Source: Cristatella mucedo
Taxonomy: Eukaryota; Bryozoa; Phylactolaemata; Cristatellidae
DNA: 64,000 bases
NCBI GenBank assembly: GCA_009760855.2
Contig: WPIO01000003.1
Span: forward strand, 13,011,501-13,075,500
Direction: 5' to 3'
The notes under the pieces are model-generated. The model saw only the letters and a list, made by a program, of their open reading frames with translations. It did not search any database and was not told the origin of the DNA. The position numbers and the translations under genes were made by a program. Below are positions 54,330-64,000 of this stretch, one piece after another. Numbering within the stretch: position 1 is the stretch's first letter; every line of letters begins with the position of its first letter.

Positions 54330-54525
54330 GCATAAAGGCCACAAGCTTCTGCGGTATTGCTTCTGCTGTAGCACTTCCACCGAGCCGAGTTTTACTGAAA
54401 TGGTTGGCTACTGGTGTAGGCTAACACCTGCTTCAGCCGCCTGTCGATATCGCTCCATAGTCTCCATATGGGGTTCAAATCAGGCTAGTGGCTTGGCCAC
54501 TTTACTAGTACCAAATAAGAATGTG
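54330..54525 (-). pseudogene. Tc1/mariner transposase fragment
   Basis: The plus-strand reading CFCCSTSTEPSFTEMVGYW to GLATLLVPNK parallels the antisense reading of the transposase remnant at 3860-4100 (FCCSTLRRARVVLEKLATGV ... WATASAPNK), so it is the SPDLNP-to-C-terminus part in reverse orientation. Confidence 0.55.
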
Positions 54526-55065
54526 TAAAAGAAGGAAAATAAGGAAGTATACACTAACCAAACCAGAATCAGGAACCAAATAAACCAAAATAATGAAACC
54601 AAATAAGGAAGAGCAAGTGATCTCTTGTTCTTTTGTTTGTTGCTACTTTATTGTCGCTACTAGTCGTTGCTAGCTAGCTGCTCTGCTGCCAATCTGCTGC
54701 AGTCTTTGATGTCAGAGTGACCCTTCGGATGACAGGTCAGCAATACTTGTCCTTCCACAGCGCTATGGTCTCTAGTTTCAGTTTAGGGGGACGAGTATTC
54801 GAGGCTGTAGCCACGTGGCTAATCGACCTCAACAGTGCATCGAATGCTGAGTTTCGGCTTAGGTAAGTCATCTTCAAGTAGAAGTCTGCATCGTCGCAGC
54901 TGTGTAGCAGCTAATAGGTTTGGGTAACTGTCAGCCGGATATGGTAAATCAGCACTACAGAATGCAAAAAAGTTTTGTGGCACTAGAAAGATAAGTGAAG
55001 TGCGACTTGTGGCCCTCATGTTAGTACTGGCTCATCTGATTCGACAGGCGACTGTGTATATGTGC

Positions 55066-55213
<148 letters not shown>

Positions 55214-55262
55214 CTGTATGCACGAATAGAACTACGTGTGATGGTTGCGTTTTTGTTTTGCA

Positions 55263-55376
55263 GTCGTCGCTTGCACCCTCATTTATTTTCATCATAAACT
55301 TCAAGCAGTGTGGCACGATGTCTGACGTGGATATGCCACCCATGGATGCCACGGATGCCAGACCCTACCAGGAAAC
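55263..55376 (+). CDS. Caspase exon 1 (5' UTR end and start)
   Basis: A good acceptor (TTTTGTTTTGCAG) at 55262 implies an upstream non-coding exon. ATG at 55318 opens [19 protein letters not shown]; donor AAAC|GTATGT, phase 2. DATD-A is a possible removal site for the N-peptide. Confidence 0.75.
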
Positions 55377-58300
55377 GTATGTCTTTGGTGTCTGACACGT
55401 ACTCGCCCAGCTGTGTGCATGCGTGACATTGTGTTCAGCTCGCTCACCTGCTTCTGCGAACCATCCATGCACAGGTGAGGCGAGATCTTTTCTTAAGAGA
55501 ATGAAATGAAGTGCTGCTGCAAGCTGGCCAGAAACGTACATATACATCCCAAACACTCGCATATCCCAGCCATCCCTTCCGATAGGTCTCTCTTTGCAGG
55601 TGAAAGCTTGCAGTATGCCAGGTTTCAGATTGCAAATGTCGACTCCAGCTGCATAATAGTGTGCTTGAGCAGCTGCACACGTGACAGCACCTTGCCCTCG
55701 AGGCCGACTTGGTGACTTGGCTGGCCTCTGAAGAAGAATGACCTCTGTAGAGTGACCTCTGAAGAAGAATGACCTCTGTAGAGTGACCTCTGAAGAAGAA
55801 TGACCTCTGTAGAGTGACCTCTGAAGAAGAATGACTTGCCTAGGTGCCTTGGAGACCCCCACGAAATCACCCCCCCTCGAATTAAATTCTGTCTACCTAG
55901 TGGTTTCCAGAATGTGGAAAGTGCTAGAAAGAGATTCAGTTCTCTACCGCCCCAGTTATGATTTATATTATCGCTAATGGAAGATCCTGTTAACGGTTAG
56001 TTTTACAGCAGCTGATTTTAAATTTACATGTGTCTAATGACCGTGCATAGAGAATTCGAGGCCGATAGGGGTGCACTTTCTCCTACCTATATTATGTATA
56101 CCGGCCGGGTTTTATCTTGACTGGTGCCAGTGACCGAATGTTTGGGTAAGGGGTTCTGGTGCAGTAGCTCGATGCACGGGGCACAGTAAAAGCTGGGCGT
56201 CAAGGGGCCAGCCTTGAGTTTGTGAGTAGTCTAACTAACGACAAGTTATCATCTACCTCAAGATGTCACACTGTTTTTTTGAGCTGTAGTAGCAGGCTTC
56301 CCGGAGTATTTAGTCCAGTGCAGCTTAAACCGTGCCATGCCCTCGTGGAGGAAGCTCGTCGACATACAGCGAGTGTCCTTATCCCAGTCGGTCTTCTGTG
56401 AGTATCCGTACGACTGTCTCTGCGTGACCCAAGTCCTCAGCGGATCCCTGCTTCCTCCCCCCCACGGCACATAGTGACATCTCAACTGTGTCTAGAGTGA
56501 TGATATACGCGTGCACCCTCTCACCATACTTGCAATTTTTATACGGTATATATTTCGAGAACGACTCTCGACACCGTTGACTCATTCGTAGACTCTCCTC
56601 AACCTCGGTTATCTATGAAAAGAAAGCCCCGTTATTTGAGCTGCGGCATTCCCTTCAGTTTAGCAGGCCATCACCTTGTGATGCAGAGAGACTAATCAAA
56701 TCACTAAGCCACTAGTCCTCTGTATGCAGCTCTGCAACTATGACGTGCTAGCTTGCACACTCGAAAAATCACGGAATACTTCAACGTAGCTGTAGAAAGC
56801 ACTCTAGTCATCACATCGGGCGACAGCAAAGGGCAGTCCAGGGTGCAGAGAGCTCAAGATGCTGGAATGCCCTGGCCATGCCCTTTGAGCAACCCTTTTA
56901 AATTTAGTGCCCTTTAAATGCCTATAAAAAGGTTTATAAGCGTTTTTTATAGCCCTTGGACTCCATGTAAACGTTACTGCAATGAATGACATCGGGCTAA
57001 CCAATAGACTTACAAACCTTGGTCATTATAGGGGTAGATACACCCCTCCCCGGACATGACGAATGTACGTGTTTCAGTGCCTGTACGTGGAAACTCAGCT
57101 GCCTGCTCAGCTTTTTTACCTCCTTCAGGCTCAAACTGGAACATACTGCTGCTGAAATCTGGCTGCTCTCACACTGTCTGTGTTAAGCAAACGCTAGTGC
57201 CGTTCAGAATGGGTTAGAAGAGGGCAGTGTGCCCTTATTCAATTATGTCATTCAAGGAAGCAGCTCGCAGTTAGCATTCAAGGCCGTGGCTGTCACTGAA
57301 TTGCAAATCTATGAGACTGAGCAGTAGCAGTAAATGGCACATCCGGATGGCACTGTTGGTTGCTGTGCGCATGCATGCTCCTGCTGGCGCCGAGTGTCGA
57401 GTGCTGCTCAGTCTGCGCCGTGTCTGCGTCTGCTCCAAATGGCTGAGCTTCCTTGGTGCTCGTTCGTAGCCTCATCCTAGTTGTGCCAGCTGTCCACTGC
57501 CAGCCGTGAGCTCTCTCTCTCTCCTACCTCTTTAATACGAAATTTAGTTGAATACAAAAATCTGTCAGCTTAAGGGTGAAAATGCCGAGCACTAGGGAGC
57601 TATGCCCTCACCCTGTAGGAGTGATCTCCCTAAAAGAACATTTACTAATATTTCTCAAATACTGATTGAACGACGGGCATGCAAATTAACACAAACAACA
57701 AGGGCAACATTATCTATCTATTGATGTAACCATATTGCCACCTTGACCTTCCGATGACCTGTAAAATTCAAGGTCAAATTTTTGCTTTGGTGTATTGCTT
57801 CGGTACAATCCAACAATTTCATTACTATGCATCGTAGAAATATGCCAAAAACCTCTCAAAAGATGCAGAACACTTTTGTTGACTCCTAGGTGACTCTTAA
57901 AAGTAAATACAATTTTTGTAACGTTTAAAAATTACAATAATCAGGAAAGGGTCGATCATGTGACATTGAAGCACAGTGGCACTATACTTACTTGACATAC
58001 AACCAAACTTGAGAGTACCAAGGGTCTATCAAGTCGACCGGAGCATTGATTCCAAATTTCAAGTCGATGTGGCCATAGTCCAGCTGTAGCATCTCAAAAA
58101 AAGCCTAACTGTTCAGCTTAAGCTTTTCTGCATACCCAGTGCAAGCCCTGCCACTTCCGGCACAGTGCATATGCAGAGTTGGTATGCATTTGTTCAAAAC
58201 TGCTAGGCGGAGGGAGGCGTTTGTTCGTAAGGCCTTGCCTCATGCTTTGATGCTAGGCTTAACCGGCTTTGTGGATGCAAGGATCCTATTAAAAAATTGA

Positions 58301-61300
58301 TGCAAGTGGATGCTGTTTTGCTAGCATGAGGCTGGTGTCTGACTGGATATGTTTGAACAGAGATATGGCAAATTGTTAGGCAACTGTAGTAATACAGAAT
58401 TCGAAATGCCTTAGCCGTATGAGCTAGTATGAAGCCCCTCGGCGACTCCTAACACTCCTAGCTTCACGGTGTGACCTTGCATACTAGGTGCGCGATTGCA
58501 GGCCCACAGTCAGCTGAGTGCTGCCATTATGCTCTGACTCGCCACCTTTTGACTATTGCGTTCGTCTGCACCTGACATCGTAAATGCGACCGATGCATGC
58601 ATCGCTGCATCCCCACTGGTGTGCTGTAGTCTACCTGGCACGCCTGGTGTTTATCGAGGCCCTGGAATGCCTCAGTCGAACGACGACCGCTATAAGACAG
58701 ACCATCCGAATCGCGGAGTGGCCATTATCATCAACAATAAGAAGTTCGACCCAAGGACGGGAATGGGGGAGCGCACAGGGACTGACGAGGATGCGGCGGC
58801 TCTGTACCGGTGCTTTGGTCATCTGAAGTTCAGGCAGATCATCATGCACAACAATCTGACATGCGGCAGCATAAAGGAAAAGCTGCGAGAAGGTGAGCCT
58901 CATCGCTCAATAATTAATCTCCCATCTCTGAACGTCAGTTGGCCTGCGGTTCGTTGTGCATCAAGCACGTTTCGTAATCGACTATGCATGTTTTGCGGTT
59001 TTCGCGAGCTGGTGCGAGCTTGAATAGAATTGGCTGCCACGAGGAGCCTGCCCTGTTTCAGGAGTGGCCGTTTCTTGAGGCTATTTGGCTCTCTCATCCT
59101 CGTATTGATTCCTCAGAGATTTTGTTTCTCGGAAAACGGCTGAATGTCATTACGTTGTCTTCATCGCTGCCTTTTTTAATTACGGTGTTCATAGTGCAAT
59201 CAACGTGTGCCACTGCTTCGCTCATGGAGTTTTAGGCTTCCATCATTTTTGCGAGTTTTTTCTCAGTCCTTCTAAGTGGCACTTCTCTTCGACCTTTCTC
59301 TACGACCTTTCTTTCGACATTTTCTCTACGATCTCGTTGCAAGCGCCCGTGCATTGTGCATTGGTTGCCAGCATCGTAGCTCCGAATGGCATGCCCGACC
59401 CTAAGCTATCCTTTGTCCGCTCTAGTTGCTTTGATGGACCACCGCAACAACGATATGCTTGCGTGCGCCATCCTCACTCACGGAGAAGAGGGTTTAGTCT
59501 ACGGTACGGACGGAGCTCTGCCCGTGGACGACGTCGTCCAGCCATTCAAAGGAGACAGATGCCTCAGTCTCGCAGGCAAGCCCAAGCTCTTTTTCATACA
59601 GGTAAGCAGAGCTTCCATTGCAATCGTGCGTGTGTGCGTGCGTGCGAGCTGCTGCGACGACAGCGGGCCGGCTGACGCCCAGCAGCTGCTGCTACTGCGT
59701 CTCCTCCACCTTTAGCTGGCCGCAAAGCGTGCCTGGGCGATTGGCAGAGTGGCTGCAGAAAATGGTCCACGCCAGCGACAGTCTTGAGCCTTGATGATGC
59801 ACTAGGCGCTGTGACGTAGTGGGAGCTGTTGCTGTTGGCAGCGGCGGTTTCTGCACGGCAGGCTGCTCTTCCAGCACGCTGCTTTGTCAGTGTAAGCGAT
59901 GCCGAGTGCCGAGCATTCTGCCCCCTCAGTTGTGGAAGGTCACCGTGCAGCGCCTGATCTGTTCTGGCCAATTTCACGTTGAGCAGCTTTCAACCGTCGA
60001 GCTGCACCTTGTAGCCGTTGAGCGGGCTGTGTGAAGCATTCGCCAAATGAGCGCTGCCCGGTCAAAAAAGCAGCGGTTTGGTTAGAGCGGTGCCGCGGCG
60101 GTGCTGCTGGAACTCGCAGGCAGGTTTCCCTCGCTGATGTTTCGCTGTATCTATCACTTGTCAGCGCTATTTTACCGACGACATTACTTTTGCGAGCATC
60201 ATCGGGGCTCTGGTTCATTGTAGTTTTCAGTGCTCTGTAGTCGTCTCCTCGTGCAGCTGCCTTCACGTGTGGCTAGCAACTTGAATGTTGGCTCTCAGCT
60301 TTAGCTGCCACCGGTCGGGATATGCCTTGAGTTGGCATTACATAGGGCGGCATCATTAGCTTAGTGGTCTATGGTTAGAGACAGCTTACTGAAGTCGAAC
60401 GGTTCGCATTATGTATGCTATATGCGGTGAAAGCTGGCTCCTTGAGAATGTTGCGCCACCCTTCATAAAGCAATCTTTACAGCCCTAGAGTTGACTCAAT
60501 TTGTAATGCCTAACAATTGATCAAGTCCTTCCAAATTGTCCCTGTTTCCGTTACGCAGCTGAGCCCACTGGAAAGTCTAGCCCCTGAAATCTGGCTTGAC
60601 CAGGGTATCTTCTGTACCGGCTGCATACATTGTGTGAGAGCCTTCTGATCCAAAGTGACCATTCACGAGACTGCCAGCAGCCGGCTTCGTCAGCTCCGAG
60701 CTGTCAAGTCTGCTGCCTGTCGGCTACATAGCACATGCAGCCATTAGCACATAGCACATGCAGCCATGCACATACATAGCTACATGCAGCCATTCGGGCC
60801 GGCTTAGATAAGTAGGCCACAGCAATGCGGGTTCATTTATTTGTAGCGCCCAGTCAAAACTTATCAAGCTCGATACTCACAGGTCTTCCAGCCTGCAGAG
60901 TAAGAAACTTAGAATTGGGGCAAAAAAAGCCTGCAGCAAGTCGCGTCTGTCGAGAATGTGGCAGCTGCTGCGTTGCACTATTTTTCGACTATGATCTAGC
61001 TGCTCGCCATCATAATTAGGGCTTTATTGCATATTGAAAGTGCATTTCGTAAAATTGTGTCAGCATTTTTTGATCATGCATCTGTCATTCAAATATGTTG
61101 TTATACAAGCTTGGCCTTGGCCTTTGCTTAGGTGGGTTAGCGTGACCTACGATGGCCCGTAGCACTGGTATTTTGTATGGTTTTTCATGCTTGCATTTAG
61201 TAGCCTTTTCTAGTCTAGCATCATCAGGAAACCCTACAAATTAAAAGCTCATTCAACAGCCTTATTTATATTTCAGCAGCAGCTTAGTGGCTTTCGTCCA

Positions 61301-63926
61301 ATTTTGGAGCTGGTAATGCAGGAGTGAAAGCTTCAGGAATCGGACCCACGGCCACGGCCTGTGAAATGCAAGCACTTTGCACCCAAGAATCTGCAATAGG
61401 TTACATCGTGCTTAGTCAAGAGTAGTAAACTCATCCACAACTTCGTCTAGTGTCGTGTTATGCTGTTTCGATTTGCATTTCACCAATTAGATCAAGTCGG
61501 ATGGAGGGTTGATCGCAACTAGCGGAGGAAAATATTTTGTGATACAATGAATGTCAGGGTCTTAATGTTAGGGGATTCACCAATGAGTGTTGCTATTGAA
61601 GATCACTCGCAGTGAGGAAGGAATGAGACCAGGGTGTGATCAGACGTGCAGAAATTGATAGTAATGTGAGTTAGCCGCATCAAACTTGGAAGAATGTTAG
61701 TTGGAGTATGTGACCTTTGTTGTGTGTGGGCCGTACACACGAACCACTGGAAAAATAAATCAGCCAGTGTACGAAATTCGGCACACATGGGTCGGTCGGG
61801 TTATCAAAATATAAACGTTAAAAGTTCCCTAGTAACAGACGATTTATGGAAAACGGAATCGAAATAAGGATGAGAAAAAACTGAAATAAAGCATGTGAAG
61901 TACTTGGTGGGCAAGTGATTACTGCCACCATTGGCAGCTTGCTGGTGGAGGAACTCGGTGTAAGAGATTCTAAGGACTGCTTCGAGGGGACTGAAAGTTG
62001 CTTGAAATTGAGCAGCGAGGAGTGAGTGACAGGGGCTACTCTACTAAGCAATTTTGTTGACCTTGGGAAGGGGAGGGCCAGCCACTCGCAGGAGGGTGTG
62101 GCAATGGTTATAGTTGGGCACATCGATCTCAGCCTTAGTTCTGGTCGAAGCAAACAGGTCAAGGACATCATCAATAATGTCATCATAATCAGGGCTTTAT
62201 TGCATATTGAATGTGCATTTCGTAAGTTCACAAGAGTTGCTGCCGGAGTTATTGTAATGGTACGATTGCTAAGCTAGAGTGATTCGCTGCTGTCTTTTAA
62301 AAAAATGCAAGAAATACTGTACCGTCTCTATTCTTCCGTCTGGGTCTCCCACCAGAGGTACCCTATTGACGAACCATAGCAGAGGCAGTGGCTTCTAGGA
62401 ATGCATTTTAGGAATGCATTTGAGCGTCTTAAGCAAAGCGCCAATGGGCATGCACGAGTGCAGTTATACCAATAGTGATAAAGCATTCACATAGTAACCT
62501 AAGAGCAGTAAATCTCCTCCTAGGTTTTTACATTAGCTGGAAAGAGAGCATGTCAATTGGCTAGTTCTAACGTGCACAGTTTCAGCACACACAAACACTG
62601 GAGGGCAATTGACCCTGACGGTGCCAAGGCTGTGGGTAGCAGGTAGGTTTTTAGCTTCTTTTCAAATGTCGAGTGACGAGATATATTGGTGTCAATCGGT
62701 TGTGTGTACCAGGCTTTCTTAGCAGAGGAACCGGAGGCATGGTCTCCGAGGGATTCGAGGTTTGTCAGTGGCACAGTGAACGACCAGCGTCAGAGCAACT
62801 GGTGATGCTTAGAATGCGATGAGAAGTTTGACTAGGAAGTATTTCAGGTACGTTGGTAGGAGCATAAGAACAAAGGTTCATCAACCCCCCCATACAATTT
62901 TTATGTTAGAGCCTGACGAGTTGTGAAAGTAAACACTCACCATACATGATTGTTCTGTTTCTTTTATTGTCTTGTCAGAAGGCAGCCTAAATTTAAGGAA
63001 GAGGCAATGAAACGTTGGCATCTCATAACCGGGCCTGATCGTGATAGTGCAAGAGATTATTGATTGGTCTATTAAAAGTTATATAATCAATAGGCACTAA
63101 TATTTCCTAGTCTTATGGCTTAGAGAGTGCTGCGTTCATGTACCCCTTCTGTGGAATGCCCCACGTTGAGAATGTGGACCTATTATTAAGGTGTGGGAGT
63201 TCTTGATGTCCTGCTCTACTATACCGTCTCCATACTTTTGTATGGCCGTGTGGCTTTTACGACCTGCTGACTGTGCTTTGAGGCTGCAAGAACTAGCACC
63301 TGTTATTGGTGCTTTGCATGATGCAAGACAATGACAAGTTCAGGAACCACTGTAACTCGTTGGTAACATTTATCTCGATAAGGATGGCGGGCACAATGTC
63401 CGTAAGTGTTACGGTCAAACCAAACTCTACAAGTTTTAAATAGGGCTCAGCCTAATCGGTTTCTGCATTCGACGCTCTTACGGGCTTCAACTTGTGGCAA
63501 AGCCTGTCACGAAAGTGAGCCTCACTCACTTCTGCGCTCGTTGAGCAAGAAGCAGAAACTTGTTGCATCTCCTGAGTCCGAAGCATTTGCCTCGGTCTTG
63601 AACGTTGCTGCTCGGCAGCTGGTAGCATAGTACGGTACGGTTTGTAATGAACGGATTTGCGGATTAGTGAGGTACGATACGAAGATGGAGCCGGTTCGCG
63701 CTAGGTCGTGAACGCTGTGCTGCAGGTCTGAAGGCATCGCGCTGCAGCTGTCGGCGTTGTGACGATTTCGGATCGCTTTCGGTGCGTTCACAGGCATGCA
63801 GGGGCACGAAGCTCGACCACGGCACCATAGTAACCGATGCGATCGGCGACATGGAGGTCGAGCAGAGGAATGCCTATCGCATTCCTTCCGAGGCCGACTT
63901 CCTCATGGCCTATTCCTCGGTTCCTG
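55318..63926 (+). CDS. Effector-type caspase, partial (exons 1-4, runs off the window)
   Basis: Exons 55318-55376, 58630-58892, 59426-59601, 63794-63926, with consistent phases, encode 210 codons plus one base. The short N-peptide without CARD or DED indicates an executioner caspase (caspase-3/7-like). Landmarks: [20 protein letters not shown] (p20 start), [13 protein letters not shown], the catalytic His in [18 protein letters not shown] at the exon-3 end and the catalytic Cys in ACRG at the exon-4 start (QACRG pentapeptide). The linker carries IVTD-A and the small subunit begins [18 protein letters not shown]. Family members cut after Asp to execute apoptosis as dimers of cleaved subunits. 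The rest of p10 is outside the window. Confidence 0.93.
55723..55836. repeat. 31-bp minisatellite, about 3.7 copies
   Basis: Unit GTGACCTCTGAAGAAGAATG plus ACCTCTGTAGA repeats at 55730, 55761, 55792 and 55823 with almost no variation; in caspase intron 1. Confidence 0.95.
55890..55970 (+). repeat. LINE family 1 3' tail fragment
   Basis: GTGCTAGAAAGAGATTCAGT TCTCTA, with an AT-rich end. Confidence 0.55.
55975..58625. other. Caspase intron 1, nothing recognised
   Basis: No exon or repeat family identified across about 2.6 kb. One inverted pair of nuclear-receptor-like half sites is noted at 57743-57777. Confidence 0.35.
58630..58892 (+). CDS. Caspase exon 2 (large-subunit start)
   Basis: The acceptor GTGCTGTAG and phase 2 give [20 protein letters not shown], then [18 protein letters not shown] and [20 protein letters not shown]; donor GAAG|GTGAGC, phase 1. 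The acceptor choice is constrained by phase but not unique. Confidence 0.88.
59426..59601 (+). CDS. Caspase exon 3 (catalytic His)
   Basis: Acceptor CCGCTCTAG, then [20 protein letters not shown] and [31 protein letters not shown]. Donor CAG|GTAAGC directly before the Ala-Cys of the active site, phase 0. Confidence 0.95.
59602..60850. other. Caspase intron 3, first part, nothing recognised
   Basis: GC-richer than the rest of the intron; includes short CA/AT-type tandem words (CATAGCACATGCAGCCAT, three partial copies at 60725-60795). Confidence 0.35.
60855..61010 (+). repeat. L2-like LINE family 1 fragment
   Basis: Plus strand [20 protein letters not shown] and CRECGSC at 60875-60970, the RLQLVHNSAA..VCR segment of the family, diverged. 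Confidence 0.6.
61249..61391 (-). repeat. SINE-A copy, diverged
   Basis: In reverse orientation: ATTCAACAGCCTTATTTATA TTTCAGCAGCAG, GAATCGGACCCACGGCC over box B, then GCAAGCACTTTGCACCC. Confidence 0.65.
61430..62270 (-). repeat. L2-like LINE, endonuclease domain remnant
   Basis: Minus-strand remnants in order: [14 protein letters not shown] (62185-62230; the LN.RS..NK start of the domain), PSPSQG-like piece, PTHNKGHIL at about 61720, and [18 protein letters not shown] at 61608-61665, with the conserved SDH motif of AP-type endonucleases. Frameshifted and dead; the RT part is absent here. Confidence 0.7.
62475..62870 (-). repeat. L2-like LINE family 1, 3' part, decayed
   Basis: Tail AGTAACCTAAGAGCAGTAAA TCTCC at 62491, 3' UTR, and coding remnants to TCCGAGGGATTCGAGGTTTG. 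Confidence 0.65.
62875..63790. other. Caspase intron 3, end part, nothing recognised
   Basis: No repeat family identified. ORFs on both strands at 63406-63800 overlap the caspase exon on the wrong strand or frame. Confidence 0.35.
63794..63926 (+). CDS. Caspase exon 4 (catalytic Cys, p20/p10 linker, small-subunit start)
   Basis: Acceptor GCGTTCACAG, then [19 protein letters not shown], a short linker and [18 protein letters not shown]; donor CTG|GTAAGC, phase 1. The next exon should start with the YYSWRN-type motif but lies beyond 64000. Confidence 0.95.
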
Positions 63927-64000
63927 GTAAGCAGGCGAACGGTGTGGGCACGGGCTGGGCACCTGCGACTGGGCACCTGCCCCAGGGTGGCTGGGCTGCG

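Overview
This is a stretch of animal (metazoan) nuclear DNA. The genes are split by spliced introns (GT...AG), introns run to several kilobases, and roughly half the window is old transposon debris (L2-type LINEs, tRNA-headed SINEs, hAT and Tc1/mariner remnants) plus microsatellites. Four protein-coding genes are supported: an LDAF1/promethin-like lipid-droplet protein, an Unkempt (UNK) CCCH zinc-finger protein, histone H3.3, and a short-prodomain (effector-type) caspase. All four are general animal genes. An invertebrate seems likely from the repeat mix, but I cannot name the lineage.

Layout. 1-1743: nothing recognised. 1744-10425 (minus): LDAF1-like gene with two coding exons around an 8.1-kb intron full of repeats. 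10.43-11.16 kb: CpG-rich head-to-head promoter region. 11160-41224 (plus): UNK, modelled as 14 coding exons whose phases all agree, with a poly(A) signal at 41854. 41.9-46.7 kb: LINE/SINE remnants and one unrecognised ORF. 46828-47440 (plus): intron-split H3.3 gene with its own poly(A) signal. 47.9-54.6 kb: repeats, including a hAT-like remnant that carries a shard of H3.3 exon 2. 55318 to beyond 63926 (plus): caspase exons 1-4, running off the right end; the p10 exon(s) after the AYSSVPG motif lie outside.

Mobile elements. Two L2-like LINE families are scattered on both strands. A tRNA-headed SINE (SINE-B) ends in the same double-stem hairpin tail as LINE family 1, so it probably borrows that LINE's reverse transcriptase. 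A second tRNA-headed SINE (SINE-A) has a different tail. Nested insertions can be read directly: at 17.0-19.6 kb a SINE sits in a TA-flanked inverted-repeat element that sits in a LINE tail; at 20.35-23.49 kb a hAT element with matching termini is split by a SINE; at 51.0-52.4 kb a LINE carries an LTR-like insertion and a SINE-B.

The genes have no obvious shared pathway: lipid-droplet assembly (LDAF1), translational control by RNA binding (UNK), replication-independent chromatin (H3.3) and apoptosis (caspase). I found no convincing unknown multi-gene system. The most unusual observations are the inverted copy of the UNK exon-1/intron-1 junction inside UNK intron 2, the H3.3 fragment embedded in a transposon remnant, the missing RING at the UNK C-terminus, and the hydrophobic hairpin of LDAF1 split by an intron exactly at its turn.
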